From contig CAIWDD010000005.1 of NCBI GenBank assembly GCA_903911355.1, forward strand, positions 1-64,000: DNA of 64,000 nucleotides, written 5' to 3'. This document shows, piece after piece, positions 1 to 8,498 of the stretch (position 1 is the stretch's first letter; each line of letters starts with the position of its first letter). The notes beneath the pieces were generated by a model. It was not told the origin of the DNA and did not search any database. It saw only the letters and a list, made by a program, of their open reading frames with translations. The position numbers and the translations under genes are program-made. The stretch is from an uncultured Nodularia sp. (GTDB lineage Bacteria > Cyanobacteriota > Cyanobacteriia > Cyanobacteriales > Nostocaceae).

Positions 1-906
1 ACCCGATGGGATGAGAATTTCTAGATGATCCCAATTCTGGGAAAGTTGAATTTTACTCCCCACAGGTTTAACCATATTTAAAGGGAGGGGGCTTTTCAAC
101 TGGGACTCATTCAAAGCTTTCAGGGCTTCTAAAGCCGAACTTGGTCGCCGTTCTAGCGTTGGTTCAGTCATCCACCTTAACCAGCGAGTCAACCCTGGAC
201 TGAGGTGAGTTACTTGTTCAAACTGAATGCGAAAATCTTTTTGGGGTAAGTCGGCTGGATGATTACCGCTGACTAAATAAATTAATGTTGCGCCTAAACT
301 ATAAAGGTCAGAAGTTGGAACAGTACGCCCCCCAAATTGCTCTGGAGGCATATAGCCATATGTTCCGACCACAGTTCTAGTCCCGCCTTCTGTACCAAGT
401 ACATTTTGCACAGAACCGAAATCTACTAGGTAAACTTGACCGACATGATGAGCGGAGCGCTCACCCAATAAAATATTGCTAGGCTTAATATCACGGTGAA
501 TCACAGGTGGATGCATCCCATGTAGGTAGATGAGAATTTCTAAAAGCTCTGTGGCTACCTGTTTGATTTCAGATTCTGTAAAAGTCCGCCCAACTTTGAT
601 GTATTGTTCTAAAGTTTGACCTGAAATATAGCTCTGTACTAGAGCAAATCCTTTAAGCTTGGGTAAATTTACTTCAAAATAGTCTAGATAACTGGGGATA
701 GCGGGATGGGATAAAGATTTTAAAATTTTGGCTTCGCGCTCAAATAGCTTGAGATCATCCCATTCAAAGTCACTGCTAAAAGAAAGTAACTTGACGACTA
801 CTAACTCCCCTGTGGTTTTATCCCTGGCTAAGAACGTCCGTCGCCCTGATTTCTTTCCTAATAGCTGCTGGACTTCGTAGCGATCGCCTAAGATTTCGCT
901 GATCAT
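1..906 (-). CDS. Serine/threonine protein kinase (3' end outside window)
   Basis: The first 302 residues of a Hanks-type Ser/Thr kinase are present; the C-terminal part lies beyond position 1. The start is the ATG at 904-906, which reads into MISEILGDRYEVQQLLG, the usual N-terminus of cyanobacterial kinases of this class. Visible motifs in order are an atypical glycine loop (LLGKKSGRRTF), the ATP-anchoring Lys in VVVKLL, the catalytic loop HRDIKPSNILL, the Mg-binding DFGSV, and the activation-segment end GTYGYMPPEQF. The kinase fold ends near residue 270 and a short variable segment follows. Such kinases often carry C-terminal sensor or repeat domains, which cannot be judged here. The target is unknown. 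It is divergent from cbiT. Confidence 0.93.
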   Translation of the reverse strand, partial: MISEILGDRYEVQQLLGKKSGRRTFLARDKTTGELVVVKLLSFSSDFEWDDLKLFEREAKILKSLSHPAIPSYLDYFEVNLPKLKGFALVQSYISGQTLEQYIKVGRTFTESEIKQVATELLEILIYLHGMHPPVIHRDIKPSNILLGERSAHHVGQVYLVDFGSVQNVLGTEGGTRTVVGTYGYMPPEQFGGRTVPTSDLYSLGATLIYLVSGNHPADLPQKDFRIQFEQVTHLSPGLTRWLRWMTEPTLERRPSSALEALKALNESQLKSPLPLNMVKPVGSKIQLSQNWDHLEILIPSG

Positions 907-1000
907 TATGATTGCTAATAACGCTAATTTTTCAAGCTTTTTTGGCTTATGGCTTGTCAAATTGGGCAAGCTGATACCTTTAGTATAATTGTGTTTTTCT

Positions 1001-1603
1001 ATGCCTTCCCAACTTTGGCCTTATACTACTCCTGGTATTCCCGATGAATTATTTGAGCATTTACCGGGTATTCCCTTCAGTCAGCGAGAACTGAGACTAT
1101 TATTAATTTCCCAACTGCGGCTCAAATCTGATTCAGTATTATGGGATATTGGCGCGGGAACAGGGACAATTCCTGTAGAAGCTGGACTACTATGTCCTAA
1201 CGGACACATTATAGCAGTAGAACGGGATGAAGATGTAGCCAACTTAATTCAGCGCAACTGCGATCGCTTTGAAGTCAAGAATGTGCAAGTAATTGAAGGT
1301 AGCGCCCCAGAGTGTTTGCATGAGCTGAAGCTATCCCCTGATCGCGTCTGCATTGAGGGTGGAAAACCCATAGAGGATATTTTACCAGCCGTATGGCATT
1401 GTTTGCCCACATCAGGGAGGGTTGTGGCCACAGCTGCTAATCTAGAAGGACTATATGCTATTTCTCAAAGCTTCTCGCTGTTGCGCGCTAGAAATATTGA
1501 AGTTGTCCAGTCTGCTGTCAACCGTTTGGAGACGCGGGGCTTTTCTCAAACCTTTGTGGCTGTTGATCCCATCTTTATCCTGAGTGGTGAGAAACTAGAC
1601 TAG
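1001..1603 (+). CDS. cbiT: Precorrin-6Y/cobalt-precorrin C15-methyltransferase (decarboxylating), CbiT type
   Basis: A SAM-dependent methyltransferase of about 200 residues with the Rossmann motif DIGAGTGTIPVE and a following acidic residue (AVERDED) that would bind the SAM ribose. The family methylates C15 and decarboxylates the acetate chain during corrin ring synthesis, so it belongs to the cobalamin (pseudocobalamin) pathway in the cytosol. The ATG at 1001 is preferred: the frame can be extended to a TTG at 989, but that adds only four residues and has no ribosome site. The CbiE half is not fused, unlike in CobL. The gene stands alone, so the pathway link rests on family membership. Confidence 0.85.
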   Translation: MPSQLWPYTTPGIPDELFEHLPGIPFSQRELRLLLISQLRLKSDSVLWDIGAGTGTIPVEAGLLCPNGHIIAVERDEDVANLIQRNCDRFEVKNVQVIEGSAPECLHELKLSPDRVCIEGGKPIEDILPAVWHCLPTSGRVVATAANLEGLYAISQSFSLLRARNIEVVQSAVNRLETRGFSQTFVAVDPIFILSGEKLD

Positions 1604-1709
1604 TTTAGGAGGATGAAAACTGAGGCATCCAGGATAAATTACAGCTTCTACTATGGCTTAGTCCACGCTACGCTATTAGACTTTATCTTTATACTTCATA
1701 CTCATTTCT

Positions 1710-2615
1710 ATGCCTTGGTCTCGGATTATTAGTGGAATTGTGGCGATCGCCCTGGCTCTAGCGGCTACCCTTTTGGGTGGTTGGTACTTTACTATCGCCA
1801 TTGCGGTGGTGGTTCTTTTAGGTCAAGAAGAATATTTTAATTTGGTGCGAGCTAGAGGTATTTTACCCGCTGCTAAAACTACCATGTTTGTCAGCCTAGC
1901 TTTACTAGTGATTTGTAACTTTAATGAAAGTTTGGCTGATGCTGTGATGCCCATAGCAGGGACATTAATTTGTTTTTATTTATTGTTTCAACCCAAAATG
2001 GCTACAATCGCCGATATTTCGGCCTCGATTATGGGACTATTTTATGTTGGCTACTTATCAAGTTACTGGGTACGATTGCGTAATCTTGATAGTTTAGCCT
2101 ACACCAATCTCCCCTATGGCTACACTAGGCAAGCTAACGGTAGTTACTGGCCCAATATTGACAACTTCCAGGAATACAGTTTTGCATCCTTACCTCCAGG
2201 CTTAAGTCTAACAGTGTTGACTTTCTTTTGTATTTGGGCTGCTGACATTGGTGCCTATGTTATTGGCAAATTCTTCGGTAAAACCCGTTTGTCTGATATC
2301 AGTCCCAAAAAAACCGTTGAAGGGGCGGTATTTGGAATTATAGCCAGCGTCGCTGTAGCTTTGGTAGGAGCCTATTATCTGCACTTGCCAAAATTCCTCT
2401 TCACTGGTGTAGGATTGGGTTTACTGATTGGTATTGCTAGTCTGTTAGGTGACCTCACTGAGTCTATGCTCAAGCGTGACGCTGGCGTGAAGGATTCAGG
2501 GCAGTTGATCCCCGGTCATGGTGGTATTTTAGACCGCACTGATAGTTATATTTTTACAGCGCCGTTGGTTTACTATTTTGTGACGCTTTTATTACCATTG
2601 ATTGCAAATCTCTGA
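1710..2615 (+). CDS. cdsA: Phosphatidate cytidylyltransferase
   Basis: An integral membrane protein of 301 residues that makes CDP-diacylglycerol from phosphatidate and CTP, the branch point to phosphatidylglycerol, an essential thylakoid lipid. The C-terminal family signature is clear: GDLTESMLKRDAGVKD followed by LIPGHGGILDRTDS, with the Asp and Lys residues that bind metal and CTP. Several hydrophobic helices are visible, starting with residues 5-40. A polar stretch around residues 125-160 (rich in Tyr, Asn and Pro) interrupts the helices and is longer than in E. coli CdsA. It converges on the DUF2993 gene with about 60 bp between them. Confidence 0.95.
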   Translation: MPWSRIISGIVAIALALAATLLGGWYFTIAIAVVVLLGQEEYFNLVRARGILPAAKTTMFVSLALLVICNFNESLADAVMPIAGTLICFYLLFQPKMATIADISASIMGLFYVGYLSSYWVRLRNLDSLAYTNLPYGYTRQANGSYWPNIDNFQEYSFASLPPGLSLTVLTFFCIWAADIGAYVIGKFFGKTRLSDISPKKTVEGAVFGIIASVAVALVGAYYLHLPKFLFTGVGLGLLIGIASLLGDLTESMLKRDAGVKDSGQLIPGHGGILDRTDSYIFTAPLVYYFVTLLLPLIANL

Positions 2616-2676
2616 CCTGTGGAGAATGGGGACTGTAGGCTAAACCATTTACCCCGGATCCAGGTTTCATCTCTCC

Positions 2677-3390
2677 TCAAGGATTAATCTTAATCATTCC
2701 TTGGCAAATCATCTGACCAGGGATCACACTGATTTCTTGAATATCGACATCTGAGCCAAAATTCAGATTATAACTGTGCTCATCCTTTGACAGAGATGCT
2801 TCGTTTTGCATAACTTGGATATTGTCTAGCTTCAACTCATGACCGCCAATTAAGGAGCAATTGAAATTAATTTCCAGATGCGTGGCTTCACTTGCATATG
2901 ATATAATACACCTGAGGAGAATTTTATTATTATCAAGTATTATTCTTTGCCAGGAAATTAGCTTGTCTCTCAAACCAATTTCTGGTAATATTTTCAACAG
3001 TAGATCATTTAAACCAGTAGAGAATAATTCAGATGAGAGAGAACTATTCAGGTCTTTCTCTTCTACCATTAATTGAACAGAAACTGGTACTATTTCTAAT
3101 AGTCTTAGTGCCTGTCCCTTGAGTATTGAGGCGATGTTTACCTGAATATTTTCTGCTAAAAGTTGAATTTGTGTGAGATGAATACCTTGATACACTGCAT
3201 TAGTCGCAAAAATAGATACCCAAGGAACACAACCAGAGAGAATTTGGCGATCGCTCGCTTTAATTTCTACATCTAACTGCGATACTTGGCTGACCTGTGA
3301 TTTTAACCACAGTTTGAGGGCTGTTGTCAGTGTATGTGTGATGATCCTGATTTTAGGTGGATTTTTGCTTAGGGAATTTTTCTCGGACAT
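2677..3390 (-). CDS. DUF2993 (LmeA-like) family protein
   Basis: A 237-residue protein with the features of the cyanobacterial DUF2993 family: an N-terminal region with a long helix (LTTALKLWLKSQVSQVSQLDVEIKA), then alternating beta strands including QILSGCVPWVSIFATNAVYQGIHLTQIQL. DUF2993 proteins related to LmeA bind phospholipid in actinobacteria; a function in cyanobacteria is not established. No signal peptide or membrane helix is evident. It is transcribed away from the pseudouridine synthase, separated by 141 bp. Family assignment is from pattern recognition, and the role is unknown. Confidence 0.8.
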   Translation of the reverse strand: MSEKNSLSKNPPKIRIITHTLTTALKLWLKSQVSQVSQLDVEIKASDRQILSGCVPWVSIFATNAVYQGIHLTQIQLLAENIQVNIASILKGQALRLLEIVPVSVQLMVEEKDLNSSLSSELFSTGLNDLLLKILPEIGLRDKLISWQRIILDNNKILLRCIISYASEATHLEINFNCSLIGGHELKLDNIQVMQNEASLSKDEHSYNLNFGSDVDIQEISVIPGQMICQGMIKINP

Positions 3391-3531
3391 GGAACAACTA
3401 GGTTGATGGGTACTCGCTCAGTAACTAACTGAGGCGAAATTAGCCTTAAATGTAACATTTATCTCTATTCTGCACCAAATTTAAATCATATGATTATTTA
3501 AATCGAAAAGACTATACACAGTAATTTCATT

Positions 3532-4296
3532 ATGGAGGAACGGGTACAAAAGATTCTAGCTCAGTGGGGGATTGCCTCACGTCGTGAAGCTGAAGAAATG
3601 ATTCGGCGATCGCGAGTGCGGATCAATGGTGTCACAGCACATTTAGGTCAAAAAATTGATCCAGAAAAAGATAAAATTGCCGTAGATGGTCAGCCAGTTT
3701 CTGCCCAAGGGCGTCCACCCTTGATATATTTATTACTACACAAACCTGCGGGAGTAGTTTCTACTTGTGACGACCCCCAAGGAAGAAAAACAGTTTTGGA
3801 TTTACTCCCACCCGAGTTACGCCAGGGTTCAGGTTTACACCCAGTTGGTCGTTTAGATGCACAATCAACAGGAGCATTAATCCTGACAAATGATGGAAAT
3901 CTCACATTTGGACTCACCCATCCACGTCACAGGATTCCTAAGACTTATCGGGTACTAGTAAAGGGACATCCCCCGGAAGCGGTGCTAGAAATGTGGCGTG
4001 AAGGGGTGGTCTTGGGGGGAAAAAAAACACTTCCTGCTACAGTAAATTTCATAGGAACTATTGCTAAAAATAGCCATTTAGAAATAGTTTTAAAAGAGGG
4101 GAGAAACCGACAGATTCGCCGTGTAGCTGAACATTTGGGATATCCAGTAATTAAGCTACATCGTACTGCCATAGGTCCGATTCAATTAAAAAGGCCAAAT
4201 TTGCCCTTATTACATGAGGGTAAATATCGTTCACTTAATGATGCTGAAGTTAGCTTTTTACAAAAACAAATTAAGCATCTACCCGTTAAAGATTGA
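3532..4296 (+). CDS. rRNA pseudouridine synthase, RsuA/RluB family
   Basis: A 254-residue enzyme with an N-terminal S4 RNA-binding domain (residues 1-65, ILAQWGIASRREAEEMI) and a catalytic domain carrying the RsuA-family signature GRLDAQSTGALILTNDG, whose Asp is the nucleophile that forms pseudouridine. The C-terminal RNRQIRRVAEHLGYPVIKL matches the conserved RsuA/RluB/RluE tail. By length and S4 domain it is closest to RluB, which modifies 23S rRNA near position 2605 in E. coli, but the precise target cannot be read from the sequence. Only 26 bp separate it from the RodZ-like gene, so the two are probably co-transcribed. Confidence 0.93.
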   Translation: MEERVQKILAQWGIASRREAEEMIRRSRVRINGVTAHLGQKIDPEKDKIAVDGQPVSAQGRPPLIYLLLHKPAGVVSTCDDPQGRKTVLDLLPPELRQGSGLHPVGRLDAQSTGALILTNDGNLTFGLTHPRHRIPKTYRVLVKGHPPEAVLEMWREGVVLGGKKTLPATVNFIGTIAKNSHLEIVLKEGRNRQIRRVAEHLGYPVIKLHRTAIGPIQLKRPNLPLLHEGKYRSLNDAEVSFLQKQIKHLPVKD

Positions 4297-4322
4297 GATG
4301 AGATCAGGAATGGAACGAAAGC

Positions 4323-5129
4323 ATGAAGTGGCTCAAAAGTAAAGATAAACCGGAAATTAGAGTTTCATTAAAACAACAACAATCGGAAAAATTGGCAGAA
4401 CTGGGAGCTTACCTGTTGGCTGTCCGTAAAGAAAGAAGTTTATCCCAAGAAGACATAGTATTTTTAACCAAAATTCCCCAGAAACTGTTAGATTCCATTG
4501 AACGAGGTAAATTAGATGATCTGCCAGAACCAGTTTATATTAGAGCTTTAATCAGACAATTTGCCGAAGTATTAGGCTTAAATGGAGTAGAATTGTCCAC
4601 TACTTTTCCTCTGGGTTGTCCACCCGTGAGTTTAGCACCTACTGGGAAAATTCATTTAAGTGGTCTACTACGTCCTGTTCATCTTTACTTACTTTACATA
4701 CTTGTCATTGTATGCTCTGTAAGTAGCTTATCTCGCATGCTAAATAATACTACTCTGAGCGATAGCAATCAACAGCAAAAACAAGAAACTGTGTTCAAAC
4801 CACAGCAAAATCAAGTAAATTCCCAAGCGTCAAACCAGTTCCAAAGTGTTAGCGATAGATTTAATCGCATCAATAACAGTGACTCACTACATATTGGTGT
4901 GACATTAAAAGCATCATCATGGATTCGTATTATAGCTGATGGCAAAATTGAGTTTGAAGGCGTTCTCCCAGAAGGAAGTCAGCGCAGTTGGAAAGCCCAA
5001 CAGCAACTAACGGTGAAAACCAATAATGCGGGTAGCGTATTAATCAGTGTCAATCAGCAAGAAGCTAAACAAATGGGAGAACCGGGTAAAGAGAGAGAAA
5101 TCAAGATTGCTGCTAGACCAAAGTCCTGA
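4323..5129 (+). CDS. RodZ-like helix-turn-helix membrane protein (HTH_25/DUF4115)
   Basis: A 268-residue protein with the RodZ layout: a cytoplasmic helix-turn-helix domain at residues 25-90 (LGAYLLAVRKERSLSQEDIV, then LPEPVYIRALIRQFAEVLG), one membrane helix near residues 117-140 (LYLLYILVIVCSV), a Gln/Asn-rich linker, and a C-terminal DUF4115 beta domain (SWIRIIADGKIEFEGVLPEG). RodZ proteins tie MreB filaments to the wall-synthesis machinery. The architecture supports a cell-shape role here, but no mreB lies in the window. It probably forms a unit with the upstream pseudouridine synthase. Its stop codon is part of a perfect palindrome shared with malQ. Confidence 0.85.
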   Translation: MKWLKSKDKPEIRVSLKQQQSEKLAELGAYLLAVRKERSLSQEDIVFLTKIPQKLLDSIERGKLDDLPEPVYIRALIRQFAEVLGLNGVELSTTFPLGCPPVSLAPTGKIHLSGLLRPVHLYLLYILVIVCSVSSLSRMLNNTTLSDSNQQQKQETVFKPQQNQVNSQASNQFQSVSDRFNRINNSDSLHIGVTLKASSWIRIIADGKIEFEGVLPEGSQRSWKAQQQLTVKTNNAGSVLISVNQQEAKQMGEPGKEREIKIAARPKS

Positions 5130-5154
5130 GGAATAAACAGCTGTTTATTCCTCA
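5127..5154. terminator. Perfect 28-bp palindrome between two convergent stop codons
   Basis: The 28 bases are perfectly self-complementary (centre CAGCTG, arms GAGGAATAAA/TTTATTCCTC). The first three bases are the TGA of the RodZ-like gene and the last three are the reverse-strand TGA of malQ. The RNA would form a hairpin from either strand, with an A/T-rich stem and no separate U tract. A bidirectional terminator or RNA-end stabiliser is the simplest reading. Confidence 0.7.
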
Positions 5155-6660
5155 CTTCTCCTGGGGTGCGCGTCCATAAAGTTGAGTCAGATTTTTCAGA
5201 CGCTCTCCTAGTTCTCTTGTTAACAATGAGGACTGGTAACGCCAACCCCAGTTACCCTCAGCAGTGCTGGGAAAGTTCATTCGCGCCTCGCTTGCTAAAC
5301 CTAAAATATCCTGCAAAGGAATAATTGCTTGATTAGCGATGGAACTCAAAGCCAGTCGAATTACATCCCAGTGGACACCTTCTGGACTAATACAACCTAA
5401 ATAAAGTAATAAATTGCGCTTTTCCCAATCGTTAGCTTGATTAAACCAGCCTACAGTTGTGTCATTATCGTGAGTACCCGTATAAACTACAGCATTACGT
5501 GTATGGTTAAAAGGTAAAAAAGGATTACCGGGATCAGAACCAAAAGCAAACTGCAAAACTTTCATCCCAGGAAATTCATACTTGTCCCGTAATGCTTCTA
5601 CTTCTGGGGTGATTACCCCCAAATCTTCCGCTAAAACTGGTAGTGTACCTAGTTTCGCTTTAATCGCATCAAATAACTCATCTCCTGGAGCTTTCAACCA
5701 CTCTCCATTCATGGCTGTCTCTTCTCCCCTTTCCACAGCCCAGTAGGCTTCAAATCCGCGGAAATGGTCAATGCGAATCACATCTATATAATCTAGCATC
5801 GCTTCAAAGCGACCCACCCACCATTTAAAATCTTGTTTTTTTAATTCTTCCCAGTTATAAACGGGATTACCCCATAATTGACCAGTTTCACTAAAGTAAT
5901 CGGGTGGAACTCCCGCCATTAAAGCTGGTTCTCTGGTTTCTTCATCAAGACAAAATATCTCGGGGTGCGCCCACACATCAGCACTATCTTGGGCTACATA
6001 AATGGGAATATCGCCAATAATGTAAATGCCGCTCATATTGGCATAGGATTTAAGTTCAGACCATTGGCGGAAAAATTCAAATTGGAGAAACTTATAATAG
6101 AAGATTTCCGACCTTAATTTTTCCCTAGCTTTATCTATTGCTGCTGGTTCACGTTTGACCAGTTCCGCCTCCCAAGTATGCCAACTGGTATTATTATGAG
6201 TGTCTTTGAGCGCCATAAATAAGGCGTAATCATCTAACCAATAGGCTTTGCTGTCACAAAAACCAGCAAATTCTTTTTGTTGTAAAGGTGTGGCCTTAAC
6301 TTGAAAATGATTACAAGCTTTTTGTAGCAAAGCAGTCTTGAGGGACTTGACTCCCTCATAGTCTATCTGAGAGTCGTTAAATACTGGTAAATTAGCAAAG
6401 TCCTCTTCAGTTAGTAAACCTTGTTCTTGCAGCTGTTCTGGACTGATGAGCATGGGGTTTCCCGCCATAGCTGAATATGCAGCATAAGGAGAATTACCAT
6501 ATCCCGTTGGTCCTAAAGGTAAAACTTGCCAATATTGCTGGTAACTCTCTCTGAGAAAATCAATAAATTTATAGGCTTCTAAGCCTAAATCTCCAATACC
6601 AAACCGGCTGGGGAAAGATGTAGGATGCAATAAAATACCACTGGATCTAGGAAAAGGCAT
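5152..6660 (-). CDS. malQ: 4-alpha-glucanotransferase (amylomaltase, GH77)
   Basis: A GH77 enzyme of about 502 residues from the ATG at 6660 (a TTG at 6681 would add seven residues). It disproportionates alpha-1,4-glucans during glycogen turnover. GH77 landmarks are present in order: [19 protein letters not shown] at the N-terminus, the substrate loop [37 protein letters not shown] with the nucleophile Asp, [14 protein letters not shown] with the acid/base Glu, and [13 protein letters not shown] with the third catalytic Asp. The length is typical of plant and cyanobacterial D-enzymes. It overlaps the end of the convergent RodZ-like gene only through the shared palindrome and is divergent from the Nudix gene, 44 bp away. 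Confidence 0.97.
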   Translation of the reverse strand: MPFPRSSGILLHPTSFPSRFGIGDLGLEAYKFIDFLRESYQQYWQVLPLGPTGYGNSPYAAYSAMAGNPMLISPEQLQEQGLLTEEDFANLPVFNDSQIDYEGVKSLKTALLQKACNHFQVKATPLQQKEFAGFCDSKAYWLDDYALFMALKDTHNNTSWHTWEAELVKREPAAIDKAREKLRSEIFYYKFLQFEFFRQWSELKSYANMSGIYIIGDIPIYVAQDSADVWAHPEIFCLDEETREPALMAGVPPDYFSETGQLWGNPVYNWEELKKQDFKWWVGRFEAMLDYIDVIRIDHFRGFEAYWAVERGEETAMNGEWLKAPGDELFDAIKAKLGTLPVLAEDLGVITPEVEALRDKYEFPGMKVLQFAFGSDPGNPFLPFNHTRNAVVYTGTHDNDTTVGWFNQANDWEKRNLLLYLGCISPEGVHWDVIRLALSSIANQAIIPLQDILGLASEARMNFPSTAEGNWGWRYQSSLLTRELGERLKNLTQLYGRAPQEK

Positions 6661-6704
6661 ATTTAAGTTCAAATATAACAAGAAGTTATCCCATCAAATC
6701 TATC

Positions 6705-7142
6705 ATGACTTACAGAAACCCCGCACCCACCGTTGACATCATTATTGAATTGGTAGACCGTCCACATCGACCAATAGTATTAATTGAGCGGCATAATTTA
6801 CCTTTTGGTTGGGCTATTCCCGGTGGTTTTGTTGATTATGGTGAACCTGTCGAAGTGGCGGCGCGACGGGAAGCTGAGGAAGAGACGGGTTTGAAAGTCG
6901 AGTTAATTACACAATTCTTGGTATATTCTGACCCTAGCCGCGATCGACGCCAGCATACCATCAGCATTGTGTTTTTAGCAACGTCCACGGGGGAACCAAT
7001 GGCGGGTGATGATGCCAAAAATATAGGCATTTTCGAGTCTTGGCGTGTACCGAGTAATTTATGTTTTGACCATGGGCGCATTCTCCAAGATTATTGGTAT
7101 TATCGCCATTATGGGCTACGTCCCCAGTTGGGTTTTGATTAA
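6705..7142 (+). CDS. Nudix hydrolase
   Basis: A 145-residue Nudix protein. The Nudix box GX5EX7REUXEEXGU is intact: [24 protein letters not shown], with the metal-binding Glu residues in REAEEE. The [12 protein letters not shown] context is typical of ADP-ribose or nucleotide-sugar pyrophosphatases rather than of 8-oxo-dGTP MutT, but the substrate cannot be fixed from the sequence. The ATG lies 44 bp from the divergent malQ start, so the two genes share a short promoter region. A second, distinct Nudix gene (mutT-like) lies at 17082. Confidence 0.92.
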   Translation: MTYRNPAPTVDIIIELVDRPHRPIVLIERHNLPFGWAIPGGFVDYGEPVEVAARREAEEETGLKVELITQFLVYSDPSRDRRQHTISIVFLATSTGEPMAGDDAKNIGIFESWRVPSNLCFDHGRILQDYWYYRHYGLRPQLGFD

Positions 7143-7205
7143 TTAGCGACAGATGCACATAGATTACAAGGAATAAATTTTACTTTATACTGTGTTAGTA
7201 GTATT

Positions 7206-8342
7206 TTGCGGTGGATTATGAATGTTGAGGAATTGTTAGAGAAATATGCGGCAGGAGAACGGAAATTTAAAGAGTTAAATTTAAGTGGGGTAAACCTCAA
7301 AGCCACACAACTAACTGATATAGATTTATACAAAACAAATTTGAGTGGAGCGGATTTAAGTGAGGCGACACTCAAAAAAGCTCATCTTTGGGAAGCAAAT
7401 CTGTCTAGAGCTTCGTTAAGGGCTACAGATTTGAGTCGAATTGAAGGGGGCCTGCTAAATTTGAGTTGGGCGGATCTCACCGGTGCGGATTTGAGTTTTG
7501 CAAATTTGAAAGAGGCCAATCTTTCCGGAGCAAATTTCACCAAAGCCAACTTGAACCAAGCCCATGTCAGTAAAGCATTATTTGAAAATGCTAACTTCCA
7601 GGAAGCGCAATTTCGGGGGGTCAGTCTGGACAAGTGCGATTTGTCAGGGGTCAATTTAGCTCTGGCGGATTTAGTTGGGGTGTCTTTAGAACAAGCAAAC
7701 CTGAAACAGGCCTGTTTGCAAGGGGCTAATTTGGAAAGAGTGTGTCTGACAGATGCAAATTTAATGCTAGCAAATTTCGATGGTGCAAATTTGCAACGGG
7801 CAATTTTAACCGGAGCCAATATTTATGGGGCGAGCTTTGAAAATGCTGACCTCACTGGTGCAATAATGCCTGATGGCGAGGTGTACCAACAGCCAAACAC
7901 CTGTGACGGAGAAATTGGCACAGGGGAAACATTATTAGAGAACATGATACCTATGAATCGTCAAGTAATTCGTACTGATAAAGCACCGGCTCCGGTGGGA
8001 CCTTATAATCAAGCCATCGCCGCTAACGGTCAAATGATCTTTGTGGCTGGACAAATTGCCATTGATCCCCGACTGGGTGATGTCATATACACAGATGATG
8101 TTAAAAAGCAAACTGAGCAAGTTATGGCTAATCTAGAAGCTATTCTGACAGCCTCTGGTGCCACATTTGAAAGTGTGGTTAAAACTACAGTATTTTTAGC
8201 TGATATGAATGATTTTGCCGTAGTCAATGCCGTTTATGCTCAATATTTTCCTGAAGCTACAGCCCCAGCCCGTGCTTGTGTCCAGGTTTCTCGTCTACCA
8301 AAGAATGTTTTGGTAGAAATCGATTGTATTGCGGTTGTTTAG
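7206..8342 (+). CDS. Pentapeptide-repeat domain fused in frame to a RidA (YjgF/YER057c) domain
   Basis: One uninterrupted 378-residue frame. Residues 1-225 are tandem pentapeptide repeats of the A(N/D)LXX type (ANLSGANFTKANLNQAH, ADLTGADLSFANL), predicted to form a right-handed quadrilateral beta helix. Residues 226-249 are a polar linker. Residues 250-378 are a complete RidA domain (APAPVGPYNQAI, FVAGQIAIDP, ARACVQVSRLPKNVLVEIDCIAV), including the Arg that anchors the substrate in ARACVQV. RidA deaminates reactive 2-aminoacrylate and related enamines. RidA is normally a free protein of about 128 residues, and the Met at 7953 could restart translation, so a free RidA may also be made. There is no stop codon or frameshift between the halves. 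Confidence 0.88.
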   Translation: MRWIMNVEELLEKYAAGERKFKELNLSGVNLKATQLTDIDLYKTNLSGADLSEATLKKAHLWEANLSRASLRATDLSRIEGGLLNLSWADLTGADLSFANLKEANLSGANFTKANLNQAHVSKALFENANFQEAQFRGVSLDKCDLSGVNLALADLVGVSLEQANLKQACLQGANLERVCLTDANLMLANFDGANLQRAILTGANIYGASFENADLTGAIMPDGEVYQQPNTCDGEIGTGETLLENMIPMNRQVIRTDKAPAPVGPYNQAIAANGQMIFVAGQIAIDPRLGDVIYTDDVKKQTEQVMANLEAILTASGATFESVVKTTVFLADMNDFAVVNAVYAQYFPEATAPARACVQVSRLPKNVLVEIDCIAVV

Positions 8343-8367
8343 CCTATTTTTGCCACAGGAAAATATT

Positions 8368-8411
8368 AGGCGATCGCCTAGATTGTACAGTCAATCCTAG
8401 GGCGATCGCCT
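8368..8411. terminator. HIP1-containing hairpin between convergent genes
   Basis: Two HIP1 octamers form the base of an inverted repeat. The left arm (8368-8385) and right arm (8392-8411) pair through GGCGATCGCC, CTA/TAG and GATTG/CAATC around a six-base loop TACAGT, with one or two bulged bases. It lies between the convergent RidA fusion and ferredoxin-like genes. No clear U tract follows, so the terminator role is inferred from position. Confidence 0.5.
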
Positions 8412-8498
8412 TCAACTTCAGCCGAAAATTATTATTAATAATAATTGCTAATACCCATTGCCAAACAACAGGCAAGACAAACAACCTTACCAGCGGTT

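Noticed and set aside
7382-7819. 145-codon reverse-strand ORF antisense to the pentapeptide repeats
   Set aside because: Its repeated Ala/Lys/Phe composition is a by-product of the repeat structure on the other strand.
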